Source: Flabesymbios commensalis
Taxonomy: Eukaryota > Annelida > Polychaeta > Terebellida > Flabelligeridae
Assembly: GCA_964017125.1 (NCBI GenBank)
Contig: OZ024912.1
Coordinates: 80,919,392-80,983,391 of the forward strand
Direction: 5' to 3'
Length of the DNA stretch: 64,000 nt
Both the position numbers and the translations under genes were made by a program. The notes beneath the pieces were generated by a model. It was not told where the DNA came from and searched no databases. It saw nothing but the letters and a program-made list of their open reading frames with translations. Each line of letters opens with the position of its first letter. Position 1 is the first letter of the stretch. Shown in pieces: positions 1 through 11,065 of the stretch.

Positions 1-2002
1 ATTATTGTCAGGCATAGTGTACACCACTACAGGTGACATGGTGGTCTCTTCATCTTCTGTGGATGCCACATTTATTTCCGTGCTGACCTCAACTGCTTCT
101 GTAGTCGGTTGTGTTGTGGAAACCTCGCCTGGTTCAGTAGTCGGTTGCGTCGTGTTGAAGAGTTCTGCTTCAGTGGTCGTTTTGTCGGTGGTCACTTCTT
201 CTTGTTCAGTGGTCGGTATATTTTCTGGCTCACGGTGAGCCTTATCGATGTAGAGGTCATCACTGTAGGTCGTTTCCAGCAAATTAGGCCCTGTGCCATT
301 CATATCCTGAAAACAGTCATTTCTTATAAATTATGTTGGTGTGTCATGAAGAATTACTTATTTTATTTAGATGAGATCCGCATTTAAATCCAGCTATTCA
401 CATATTAATGGCAGTCAAAATGTAACTTTGATAGATAATCAGCTATTACCAGAACCTCAAAAAACGTTTGAGCTGCTGTCATTGCCTTGGTGATCAATGT
501 TAGAACATGACAGCAACACTCTCTATAAACAGCTCACGATGTTAATCTTTATTTCTATGGCCAGAATTCCCTTATAGCCTTATAGGCTATTGCAGGATTT
601 CGGTTTGTAGTATCATCTATATAATACTATATACATATGGATGATACACAAATCTACGTCTCTCAAAGACAGTATCAATTAACTATATCATACATGCACA
701 CAAATGTTTAGGCCTATCTTCAGTTTAAAACTGGAAACAAATTTTAGAGGGAAAAGATGGACAACGCTCATGGACCTTATTGAAAATCTGCTCCAAACTA
801 ATACAACCCTATTTTACAGTTTTCTAGATTACAACGCATTTAGAACTGTTTTACTGTCTTGCAAGAATGACAACCAAAGCCGCACATTTTAGTTGTTGCG
901 TTCTCATTCTGAAACAATTCAATTGGCCTCCTTTCAAATTTATTTTAAAATATGCATATATGCCTAACTTTCATAACCTTAATATATAACCAGCCTGCAT
1001 GATATATAATTAAGGTTTCTTGTTCCCTTTATAAAATTAAAACTGGATCTAGAGCTCTCTCCATAGCCGACCCAGCCTTATGGAATGCTCTGCCGATGTC
1101 CACTCGTAATGCCCAAACAGTTGTAGCATTTAGGAAACCACTTAAATCTCACCTATTTGGTGTCTGGCTGTCTCGCCCTAGCTCCTCTGTGGCCCAGCAT
1201 CCTGTTGATGTACCTGCTTTGTCCTGGATTATGACACATGATCATGCTAAGGATTTGTGCGCCTCCGCGCTCGGTTCGCTGGGGCGATATAGATTTTTTA
1301 TTTAATGATTTATTGAAACATGATATTATATCTCATTAGGCAAGCATTTTTACTAAATTCAAAATTTTTGCAAGAAATAATTCATTTCAACTTCTAAAGT
1401 GGCAACGTATAATTTATTTCCCTTCCCTCCCCCCCTGATATCATCACAATATTGGGCCGACATTGTACCATATAAAAATAATTCAATTGGGCCGGACACG
1501 TTTTGCAAATCGGCGTGGTAGGGCTATTAGTCCAATACATTTACTTCCTGCATTTGCCCAATATTAGACGTTTAAAATAAATAAAAAACTGTATTTATAA
1601 TTTCTCAATTCCGGATTATACTGGTCGTTAATGTCGGCAGCATCCGGTACAAAACCAGTATTTGCTCAGTCTTACCATGTTACTGCACAACATTTTTGTT
1701 TATTACGTCCCCATGGTTACCTTGATTGCCAATGCACAGGTCCACTGAGCGTTTATGGAAATAAAGGCAAACCCAGCGCAGGGTTCGAATCTGCTCCTGC
1801 AGCAGCACACTATGGCACATTCAAGTTCTGATGTGGCCTGATAAGTGAACTCTAATGACGTCACAGGCAGCTTGTATTGTGTATGCTTCCTCCATTTAAA
1901 GAAATAAGAACTGCTCCCTTGTAACTCGGAAGTTGTTACCATGGTGACAGTCATAATCCAAATCAACATCAAGCTCGTGATATCAGATCGAATTTCCATC
2001 AT
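1..2002 (-). CDS. Lectin-like gene A, apple/PAN + Thr-rich linker, partial (3' exons outside window)
   Basis: Two exons are visible on the minus strand. Exon 1 is 2002-1721 (94 codons, phase 0), starting MMEIRSDITS with a hydrophobic stretch (SLMLIWIMTVTMV) that fits a signal peptide. A cysteine-rich apple/PAN-like segment follows: ECAIVCCC, then PCAGFAF and WTCALA. The donor is GT at 1720-1719. Exon 2 starts at 306 after an AG and runs off the left edge about 7 bases before its expected donor; it encodes a Thr/Glu-rich, probably O-glycosylated linker with two 12-residue repeats. The two CTLD exons found in the sister genes would lie beyond base 1. The intron (307-1720) contains a LINE 3' end. 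The gene is the inverted twin of gene C and shares its distinctive N-terminus. No stop is seen in the visible exons. The secreted lectin-like role is inferred from the sisters. Confidence 0.8.
1000..1312 (+). mobile_element. LINE 3' fragment (CR1/L2-like ORF2 C-terminus)
   Basis: The plus strand encodes SRALSIADPALWNALPM and then FRKPLKSHLFGVWLS. This matches the conserved C-terminal signature of CR1/L2-group LINE proteins (A..LWN.LP ... FK..LK.HLF). It lies in intron 1 of gene A, antisense to the gene, and is shared with gene C (24130-24470), so it predates the inverted duplication. It is strongly 5' truncated. Confidence 0.7.
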
Positions 2003-2806
2003 TAAAAATCTGCCAATGTTTGTTTCAAGTTGTTATTCCACTTCGTCATACGCAGATCAGTTTTAAATTATATAATACTGCTAAAGTAACTGGTCCTCGC
2101 AATAGGGCCTTTGTTTTTTAAACTTCTGAATTGTGAAGAACTACACTTTTCAGAATGTGAACGGATTGTGTAAGGAAGGAAGTCTTTGTTGTTCAGAAGG
2201 AGTGTGAGACAGTGGGAAAAGACAACGTGTTACTGGAATATATGGTATTGACTTGTCACAGAGGGGGGCACCCTAACCCCACCCTACAAACAGGGGACGG
2301 TGACCAAATGCTGAGGGTACACATGAGTCCTGGAAATTTGGGATTCTTCCCACTTCACTTTTTACACATTTTTTGGCCTCACTATTCACTTTTTATAAGG
2401 GAAAACAATCTTCATTATTTATAAGAGATTGTCCTAATTTTTGATCAGATTCCCACCTCAGTTTTTACATTTATAATTCAATAGGAAGTTTGTCTATGAC
2501 AACCAAGTAACAAGTAACACACTAACTACTCTGATAGCGTAGGCCTACTAGCCATAAAAAAGCAAATGTCGACGCGAGTATGCCTATATTATTCTGACGT
2601 CTATATTAGTTTCTCATATCTAGTACACTTTTTACGCTAGATATTAATTTTTAGCTCCGTTTTTTACACTACATGTATTTAGAAACTGCAATCCTCGATT
2701 TTCGGCCCCTAAGAACAGGCGCTTCGTCGTTCGTTTGATTCGTTTTTAACCCGTGTGCACCCTTAATGCTGGTCTGATGTTGGACCAGACTGAAGGTGAA
2801 CCAACA
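2003..2806. other. Upstream DNA of gene A, no gene seen
   Basis: Mirrors 22616-23439 upstream of gene C. It contains no recognisable coding region or element apart from a short ggtctgatgttggacca near-palindrome at 2770. It replaces the promoter-proximal DNA found before B, D and E. Confidence 0.5.
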
Positions 2807-3052
2807 TTAACCCTTTAACCGCCAAATTATTCAATCTGAATTTTCACTCACTTGAAGTTGTGTCTCGCTGACGCGATCCACAACTTCAAGTGAGTGAAAA
2901 TTATTCAGATTTGACAAAATGGAGGTCAACTGTTTTCAAATCTTGCTGGTTGATGTCACATTTTATCTTTAACATGTTTAAAAGGTGGTACTTAATGTGC
3001 TAATAAAAAATGAAAACCCGAATATATGCGACACCGGCGGTTAAAGGGTTAA
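2807..3052. mobile_element. 246-bp TTAA-flanked foldback MITE (piggyBac-like ends)
   Basis: It begins TTAACCCTTTAACCGCC and ends with the exact inverse, giving 17-bp terminal repeats including TTAA at each end. An internal 23-bp stem (cacttgaagttgtg on both arms, with flanks) forms a hairpin around 2850-2910. TTAA targets with CCCT-type ends are characteristic of piggyBac-related non-autonomous elements. Twin at 22370-22615. Confidence 0.75.
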
Positions 3053-3434
3053 CACTCACAGCGCTGAAATATTTGTATATAAACCATGGAGACCAAAGGG
3101 TTTTTTCAATTTAAAATCATCTTAAGTGTTTTAAATAGTTATCTTTTTCCTCTTCATTTCAATACTTATGTTACGGGTCTACGGCTATTACAAATATTTT
3201 AATTCTTACAGAGGGGATCAACAGTCTGACGTCTGTAGACGTCAGATTCTGACGTCTAAAGTCGGTCCCCGCATTATGAGAATTAAAATATTTAATATGT
3301 CCGTATAGGCCTACTCATAACATAGGTATTCAAATGTAGATGCAAGAGCTAACTAAGACATTTATGATGACTTCAAATAAAAAAAAACCTTTGGACTCTT
3401 GTTTTTAAAAATATTTCAGTGCTTCAAGGGTTAG
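3049..3434. mobile_element. Long palindromic TTAA element with TGACGTC core
   Basis: The two halves are approximate reverse complements: agcgctgaaatatttgtata and ctttggtctcc-type sequence appear at both ends in opposite orientation. The centre holds repeated GACGTC palindromes (tctgacgtctgtagacgtca). The left TTAA (3049-3052) is shared with the adjoining MITE. Confidence 0.65.
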
Positions 3435-3694
3435 AATAAAATAGATATCCTCGCTGTAAGGTTTGATGCTTGACTACCTTCTCGATCTATTCACCCTACT
3501 GATCACGACTATTGTCGTTTTCAACAAGTTGTATTAGTCGATAAAATCACTGATATTTGGAACAGAATGTGTTTTTAAACATCATGATTTGCAAATGTTT
3601 TTTTCTAAAATTAAACAAATACTAGTAATTGTAATCCACTTGAAGTTGTGGGTCGCGGTAGCGAGACACAACTTCAAGTGAGTAAAAACTAATT

Positions 3695-4022
3695 TTAACC
3701 ATTTAAGCCTTTATGATGCATTAAAGCATCATTTTACATCCCTGTAAACAAGGGTTTTAAGATAATATTAGTTGAATTGTTTAACTCAGTATCAAAGAAA
3801 AATTACATGGAACCGGGAACCGTCATCATATACATAGTATAACCTTGTCACGGATGATCACGACTGTAGTCGTTTTATTTCATTTTATTATAATATTTAT
3901 ATCCGTTTTAAATATAATCATATGAGTAAATTATCCACTTCAAGTTATGGGTCGCGGTAGTGAGACACACCTTAAAGTTGGTGAAAAATAAAATTATTTA
4001 ACTTCAAGGCTTCAGGGGTTAA
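3695..4022. mobile_element. TTAA-flanked foldback element
   Basis: It starts TTAACCATTTAAGCC and ends ggcttcaggggttaa, with an internal stem around 3937-3990 (ccacttcaagttatgg). The end sequence with tgatgcattaaagcatca matches the element at 63500-63706. A diverged inverted twin lies around 21360-21680. Confidence 0.55.
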
Positions 4023-4611
4023 TGTTTACTGCCTAGCATACCATGGAAAACGCTCTGGATCTGCCCTTGGTAAAAATAAGTCAGGAACCCCCCTCTGGAT
4101 CCCCCCCCCCCCATTAGGTGCCATCCCTACCATTTACTGATAATCACGTCCGGCTGATCCATATCGTAATCTTACGTCATCTATTCACGTCTAGACAGAG
4201 CTTGTTTACGTCTGAACGCAACTAATTATTGACGTCTGAACCGAGGCGAAAACACAATGATCTGTGAATCCATCTCAAAGTAAATACCAGGGGCCTACAG
4301 TAACACAATGGTCTTTACTCGATCCCAACGTATACACTGTGAGATCTATAATGTCATGATGACATCGAATCCATCCAAATTCAAGATATACTTATGTATG
4401 AGCTGCTTAATAGATGGAAATAAAGACTAACATATACAATTCCAATATTTGTGACTGTGCTATTTTACTTGCCAAATTGCAAAAAAATATTTTCAAGAAT
4501 TTGTCTGAATAAAAAAATAATAAAAAATCTGTCCGGAGATTTTAAAAGTCAAAAATATTATTAGAAACAAAGATAATCGTGTGAATGGGCAAGTCTGATA
4601 TCCAGTAAACG

Positions 4612-4690
4612 AGGCGTTGGCCCAATGTTGTTTTAAGGTTGGCTAGCATCGTAGACGGTGGCCAAACCTTAAAACAACATAGGGATCAAA
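4612..4690. repeat. Hairpin in the left arm
   Basis: tgttgttttaaggttggcta and its near-perfect inverse lie either side of catcgtagacg. Twin at about 20803-20865 in the right arm. It resembles the short foldback elements with CCAACATTGG-like ends elsewhere in the window. Confidence 0.55.
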
Positions 4691-5140
4691 ACACAGTACC
4701 ATAGTCAATTCAATGCAAAACATATAGTATATAATGAAGTATGTAGTCATGCAATTTAAAACACAGTATCTATGTATGTACAGTATGTTCAATGCAAATC
4801 AAAACAAAATATCTATATGCAGTCAATTCAATTACAAACACTGTATCGATTCATGCAATCTATTCATTTAAAAACACAGTATCTATGTATATATGTACCT
4901 AGCCGAGTAAACAACGGCTCCGGGCGGACGCAGCGCACCTCAGTCAGCGCTATGTATGTACCCAGTCAATGAAACACAAAGCACAGCAACTATGTATCTA
5001 GTCTATTCTATTCAAAATTTAGTATCTTAATCAATTCAGTTCAAGACACAGCATCTTGAATCTGATTGTCTTAATCAATTCAGTTCAAGACACAGCATCT
5101 ATGTATACATGTATGGACGCATCAAAACTATCTAAGTATG
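4680..5140. repeat. Degenerate tandem array (left arm)
   Basis: Loose units containing caaaacacagtatctatgta, each roughly 30-50 bp. It is the reverse complement of 20290-20790 and related to the tails of the 48-bp arrays upstream of B, D and E. Confidence 0.7.
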
Positions 5141-5254
5141 TAAAATAGGGTTGTATTAGTTTGGCACAGATTTTCAATAAGGTCCATGAGCGTTGTCCAT
5201 CTTTTCCCTCTAAAATTTGTTTCCAATTTTAAACTGAAGATAGGCCTAAACATG

Positions 5255-5870
5255 TAAGTAAGTAAGTAAGTAAAATATTTGCTTTACTTCACTTTTCGGC
5301 CAGTATGGCCATTTAAGTGAAAATTCCAGGTATTACAATATCCAATATTGTATAGTTAAAGTAGTAAAGGAAAGACAAAGCCAATAAAAGCATGATCGTA
5401 CTAAAATATTCAGTTTAAAGTGTTTGATATGAAAAGATGACGATGCTCCTGGCACCTATATGTAACGAGTCTGATGACATGTTGTAGCGCCTCCACTACA
5501 ACACAGTTTAATGAGTATTAAAATATCAGTATAAATAATGTAAAATATGAAGTTATTATAAAATGAACGACTTATCAAGTCACTATATCTCCATGGAATT
5601 GGAGTGATTGTGTAAAAACTACAAGTCTAAGTCTAATAATTAAAACATAGAATATAGGTTACATTCCCGAAGGAACTGAATAATAAAACCAGCAGGGGTG
5701 TCCCTGAATAGCTCAAATAAGGAATTAAATGCAAAATACTTCCTTCTGATGTGCGCATATTTCGCACAACTGAGAAGGCCATGTCTTACGGTGAGACGAG
5801 TATTGCAGCACATAGGTCGCAATTCTCCTCTCAATAAATAGCTGTTTGTGAAATAGGCATGGCCAATTCT
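5255..5870 (-). mobile_element. 5'-truncated LINE (I/Jockey-type end) with 12-bp target-site duplication
   Basis: The element is flanked by perfect copies of ggcctaaacatg (5243-5254 and 5871-5882). On the minus strand it encodes RIGHAYFTNSYLLRGELRPM, continuing into CNTRLTVRHGLLSC. This is the typical end of I/Jockey-group LINE proteins after the RNase H region (RIGH..LT..YLL.GE...C..C...LTV.HIL..C). A roughly 370-bp 3' UTR and a tetranucleotide tail (taag as read on plus) follow. The homologous positions near 712 and 24750 lack it, so it inserted after those copies separated. It is strongly 5' truncated. Confidence 0.85.
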
Positions 5871-6272
5871 GGCCTAAACATGAGTGTGCATTTATGATAT
5901 AGTTAATTGATACTGTCTTTGAGAGACGTAGATTTGTGTATCATCCATATGTATATAGTATTATATAGATGATACTACAAACCGAAATCCTGCAATAGCT
6001 GCAATCCTGCAATTCTGGCCATAGAAATAAAGATTAACATCGTGAGCTGTTTATAGAGAGTGTTGCTGTCATGTTCTAACATTGATCACCAAGGCAATGA
6101 CAGCAGCTCAAACGTTTTTTGAGGTTCTGGTAATAGCTGATTATCTATCAAAGTTACATTTTGACTGCCATTAATATGTGAATAGCTGGATTTAAATGCG
6201 GATCTCATCTAAATAAAATAAGTAATTCTTCATGACACACCAACATAATTTATAAGAAATGACTGTTTTCAG

Positions 6273-6408
6273 GATATGAATGGCACAGGGCCTAATTTGC
6301 TGGAAACGACCTACAGTGATGACCTCTACATCGATAAGGCTCACCGTGAGCCAGAAAATATACCAACCACAGAACAAGAAGAAGTGACCACCGACAAAAC
6401 GACCACTG
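6273..6408 (+). pseudogene. Truncated exon 2 fragment of the lectin-like family
   Basis: After a good acceptor (TTTTCAG, AG at 6271-6272) the sequence encodes DMNGTGPNLLETTYSDD and the start of the Thr-rich linker, nearly identical to exon 2 of genes A and C. At about 6408, inside the linker, the match stops and the DNA switches to the upstream flank of a neighbouring unit (compare about 36073 onward). No exon 1 precedes it in this orientation and no CTLD exons follow. It is therefore a dead fragment at a duplication breakpoint. The intron sequence before it (5143-6272) matches intron 1 of gene C, apart from an inserted LINE. Confidence 0.85.
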
Positions 6409-6710
6409 GTATGGTAGGTTCGTATAAAAATATGTTAGCGCTTTAAAATTTAAGCGAACAACATATAAGCATTTTCCGTCACACACAGACAATAAATGCA
6501 TTTTATAAATGCAAACATTACTCCCCATATTTTAGGGAAATTGGTTGAGTATTTTTGTACCAGAATCACGTACCTCAGAATCAAGGTCATTCATGATTTC
6601 TGGCGTCATGTTTTCAAGGTCATCAAGAACAATAACTGTCTTAGACAATGACCCTTCTATTCGATCTGTTTGTTTTGTTCACAAAGTTTATCCTTACATG
6701 TATTCACAAG

Positions 6711-7010
6711 ATACTGTGTTTTAACATCACAGACACGGCTGAGTTATCACATAAATAGGTACTGTGTTTTAACATCTCAGACACGGCTGAGTTATCACAT
6801 AAATAGATACTGTGTTTTAACATCACAGACACGTCTGAGTTATCACATAAATAGATACTGTGTTTTAACATCACAGACACGGCTGAGTTATCACATAAAT
6901 AGATACTGTGTTTAAACATCACAGACACGGCTGAGTTATCACATAAATAGATACTGTGTTTTAACATCACAGACACGGCTGAGTAATTACATAAATAGAT
7001 ACTGTGTTTT
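6711..7010. repeat. 48-bp minisatellite upstream of gene B (about 6 units)
   Basis: Unit: atactgtgttttaacatcac, then agacacggctgagttatcac, then ataaatag. Because 48 is a multiple of 3, frames on both strands remain open; these readings are not genes. The same array occurs upstream of D and E. A degenerate array of tactgtgttttgaattg-type units continues to about 7240. Confidence 0.9.
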
Positions 7011-7529
7011 GGTGTTTTGATGATTTACTACATACTGAGATACTGTGTTTTGATGGGTTACTACATGTATACATAAATTATGTGGTTTGAACTGAATTGA
7101 CAACTCACGTAGATACTATGTTTTAAATTGAATTTGCTACATAGATCTACACAGATACTGTGTTTTGAATTGGCTACATATACATGCTGTGTTTTGATTT
7201 GCATTGACTAACCTATAGGCCCTACATGAATAGCTAGACTTCCACATTCACAGAATTATGTTTTCTATAAATTTTTGGTCTTATATAATCTACAGACAGA
7301 TTTTTTATTTATTTTTTAATTATACAAATTCTTGAAAATATATTTTTGCAATTTCGCAAAAGAAAATGTAATAAATATGTACGCCAATGTGTTATTTACG
7401 CGCACTACCAAAGTTGAAAACAAATTGGGATTTTTTTCGATTCATTGTGCAGCCCATACATAAAAATTATTGTAATAGTTCCAGCTATCATCGACATCAA
7501 TAAGTTGCGAATTCTGGATGGATCCGATG

Positions 7530-7968
7530 TCATCATGACACTAGATCTCACAGTGTAGTAATTACTTTAAGATGGATTTACAGACCATTGTGTTTTTAAC
7601 TCGGATCAATAATAAGCCGTGTTCAGACGTAAGCCAGCGCTGTCTAGACGTGAATAGATGACGTAAGATTGGGACGTATGGATCAACCCGATGGCATGCT
7701 TGAGAGGGGTGGGGGGGGGGGGGTGGTTGTCTTTGCATGTCTTATAATCTCGTAACATATTGTCATTTCTCACCAACTCTCTCATTCTTCTACAACAAAC
7801 ATATTGCCTACATAACACATCGTGCCATTTTTATTTCTATCTGAGGACTAGCGTTAGTCAAGGCTACTATTATCATATTACCCTATTTTACTTTCCTGCA
7901 AAAATAGCATATTTTATTTTTTATATTTTTGTGAGTGACAATTAAGTGGAATAAAAATTTAAGGAAAC
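7530..7968 (+). promoter_or_regulatory. Conserved upstream block of gene B
   Basis: A core at 7621-7665 (gttcagacgtaa, gcgctgtctagacgtgaa, agatgacgta) is conserved before all gene copies. In B, D and E it lies 300-330 bases before the ATG. A TATA-like stretch (ttttttatatttttgtgag) follows about 35-50 bases before the ATG. Promoter function is inferred from conservation; duplication alone could also explain it. Confidence 0.35.
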
Positions 7969-10900
7969 ATGGGAAAATATTTAGCTCTGGACATTCAATC
8001 TGATTTCAAGACCTTTATGTTGGTTTACATCATGACTATCACCATGGTAACAACTTCAGAGCTGACAGGGAGCAGTTCTTATTTCTTCAAATGGAGGGAG
8101 CATACACAATACAGATTGCCTGTGACGTCATTGCAGTTTACTTATGAGGCCACGTCAGAATTTGAATGTGCCATAGTGTGCTGCGCCAGAAGCGGGTTCA
8201 AACCTTGTGCTGGGTTTGCCTTTATTTCCATGAACGATCAGTGGACCTGTGCATTGGCAATCAAGGTAACCATGGGAACGTGATAAAATAACTAATACAG
8301 GGTTGTCACAGTAAACATGATATGATTCGGCCAATAACTGTTTGTACCGGATGCTATTGACAGTAACGACCATTAGAATCCGATTTTTAGACATTATAAC
8401 TACATGTTTTTACCTCTAATGGCCCAATACTGGGTCAATACAGAATACAGAATATAGATATCGTGTTGGCCTAATACCACACCAATCTGCATTATAGGTC
8501 TGGCCCAATTGAATTATTTGTCTATGTCCAATACTGTGATGTTATCAGGGTGGTGAAATAAGTAATACAGTGTTAATTGCCACTGTAGAAGTTGAAATCA
8601 ATAAATTCTTATACAAATTTTGAATTTAACAATAGCAAAATGGTAGGCCTAATATAAGGTCATTTTTAACATTTAAATAAGTTTGAATTCTTTTATTTAT
8701 TATTTTTAACAGATATATAGTGGAGTGAAAGTTCACTAGCCTCCATGCAGCCACATCAACACTAATTATGTCTTGAAAAACATTTTCCAGCCATTTCCTG
8801 AGTTTTATATGACTTTCCGTTTAAATATTTATGAATGTACTTATGTAACCTACAGTCGTAAGCCTACTATTTGTTTTAGTGTGTGTGTGTGTATTATTAG
8901 GCATACGTGTAGTTATAGCCTACAGGTGACACAATTAAAGTAGGCCTAATTCCCCTATATACATTCCCACCCATCTTTCAACATTCAACTGAACACGCGG
9001 CATGACACATTATAATTTACGAAAATCAATGTTTTCAGGATTTGAATGGTACAGGGCCTAATTTGCTAGAAACTACATACAGTGATGACCTCTACATCGA
9101 TAATTCTCACTATGAGCCAGAAAATGTACCGACCACAAAACAAGAAGAGGTGACAACCCCTAAAGCTACCACTGAAGCAGAACTGTTCAGCACGACTCAA
9201 CTGACTACTGCACAAGTTGAGCTCACTACGACAGAAGAGAAAGTGACCACCGAGCCACCAGTAGTGGTGTACACTATGCCTGACAATAATCTCAACGGTT
9301 AGTGATCTTATGTATGTTCTATTGCGCCATAATATGATCTGATTGTAACGTAATACATGTATGCTTAAAAATGTACAGTATTTCCCAGTACAATTAGCAT
9401 TTTTATAACTGGTATCAACATCCTCACAGTATGGTAGTGATAGGTGGGTGATGGCGGGGAAACTATAACACCACTTGGCACACATAATGTATTATCAGAC
9501 GTCTAATGGTTATAGTGGCTGATGTTCAGCAGTAAGTGACACAAAGCAGGCCCGTCATCAAACTTTTGAAAAGGGGGGTTTAGGACATATGTGAATGTAC
9601 TGGCAAGAGTGGTTCAGAAACTTTAAAATTTAAAAAATTGTTTGACCGAACCCCTAGACCCCCCCCCCCACACACACACACACTGACGAGCCCACAAAGG
9701 ATACTTCAAGCACTATATTCACAATCATTCATTATTGCCAACTCAAATACACAGATGTCCGACTTGTTGATGCTTCAAGAATCTAGTCGCAAGTGAAGCT
9801 GAATTAGTATCAATTTATCATAATATATAACAAAATACATAGTCCATTAATGATCCTTAGTCATTTCTCCGGACATTGACCAAAGTTTATCCAACATTTC
9901 CAAGATGGCACCTGGGCCAACGGAAGCCAACACAGAACACTGTTTGACTGGTATACATCTGCACTCCCTACTAGTCACGATCGATAGGCATTGTTCCCTT
10001 CTTTCTATTTTACACAAAAATATTCCTTTTACTTGAACTCTGCCCTGTTGAATTACCTGGATTGCTTTTTTTTGTCTTCCGTTTATTCAAAGCTGGAATA
10101 ATTCATGCTAACATGATTTCAAACTTCAAAATAAGGACGAAATATATATTTATTTGTGGAAAATATACATATCACAAATTAAATTTACTTGATCAGCTGA
10201 ACATCTATCACATTTTCTGTTATCATTTTCAGTGGCATTATATTTGATTTGCGACATAGACAAAAACGTATATTGTTTATATAGTCCATGTGTGCAAGAT
10301 TATTATTTTTCATATTTTTGTTTTGCCAGATGCTGAATGTGACGATGGGTGGAAGTATAACTCTATAAGCAATACGTTTTATTGTTACCATGAATTAGCG
10401 TTTGAGAATCATGGCGATGCCGAGGGTGTGTGTGATTCCTTAGGCACGGACATATTCCCTGATGCACAGCTTGTAGCGATAGAGTCTGTGGAGGAGCATC
10501 AATTTCTCATCGACAATGTCCCCGCATCCCCAGGTATGATCTATATATATCAGGTAGTAATATTCATGCATAAAACAAGTTAACGTATACCTGTAAGCTT
10601 TAAGATTTCATTGTTGGAGAACACAGCAAAATTCACCTGTCAGTAGATTGCACAAATTAGGCATGATTCAAATGCAGGAAATGGCATTTGCTAGCATATG
10701 TGTAGAATAAACACATGAGTGCTACACTAAAATTCTGTATGACACGTTTAAGGTGGGGCGTTTTAGCAAAGTGTGAAAATCAGACCACATGATTATTTTA
10801 CAGCTCAGTCAACTAATATTCAGTGTATGTGTTTTCAGCTGGAGGGAATGGCATCTGCTATCACACTTCAGGGAAAGAGATTCCAGCGAATTCGGGTAAT

Positions 10901-11065
10901 TATAAATGGGAGGTGACATCAGACCCTGTGACTCTTTCTGCTGCTGCTTACTGTAGTCCTCTCACAAAATATACATGCATCACTCTGGATCACGGATGTG
11001 GAATGAAACTAGATACGATTGCATGTGATAAGAACTGTGCTGCCCTCTGTGAAATAAACCCTTAA
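7969..11065 (+). CDS. Lectin-like gene B: signal peptide, apple/PAN-like, Thr-rich linker, CTLD (328 aa)
   Basis: Four exons: 7969-8265, 9039-9297, 10330-10533 and 10839-11065, with GT-AG borders and phases 0, 1, 1; all frames join without a stop (987 nt). Residues 1 to about 31 hold a hydrophobic stretch (FMLVYIMTITMV) fitting a signal peptide. Residues 32-99 form an apple/PAN-like module with cysteines in FECAIVCC, KPCAGF and WTCAL. Exon 2 is a Thr/Glu-rich mucin-like linker with one TTQLTT-type repeat. Exons 3-4 form a C-type-lectin-like domain: CDDGWKY, FYCY, VCDSL, LVAIESVEEHQF, then KWEVTSD and a closing AALCEINP. The usual WIGL, EPN and WND motifs are not seen, so calcium-dependent sugar binding is uncertain. 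The start is the first ATG of an open exon and its context is conserved in D and E. An AATAAA lies at 11869 and is conserved in the sister flanks. The function, extracellular recognition, is inferred. Confidence 0.9.

Larger units (their letters stand above)
1..5140. repeat. Left arm of a 5.1-kb inverted segmental duplication
   Basis: This arm carries gene A, its intron and its upstream DNA, and matches about 20336-25455 in reverse orientation throughout. Both arms contain the same exons, the same LINE 3' end, the same TTAA foldback elements (a 246-bp one has identical length in both) and the same degenerate tandem array. The arm starts before the window, so the true length is at least 5.1 kb. 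The spacer between the arms is about 15 kb. Confidence 0.9.
5143..6408. repeat. Second inverted copy of the gene A intron 1 / exon 2 segment
   Basis: Apart from the LINE at 5255-5870, this stretch is the reverse complement of roughly 190-822 and is collinear with 24645-25270. Bases 1-6408 therefore hold a smaller inverted repeat with about 0.63-kb homologous arms, in addition to the larger one. Confidence 0.85.

Noticed and set aside
1780-1800. tRNA B-box-like ggttcgaatct
   Set aside because: It lies in the coding exon of gene A, no A box or cloverleaf surrounds it, and sister exons vary it as codons.
9540-9700. C-rich stretch and CA repeat in intron 2 of B as a regulatory feature
   Set aside because: Present in the D intron as part of the duplicated segment and looks like a simple low-complexity repeat.
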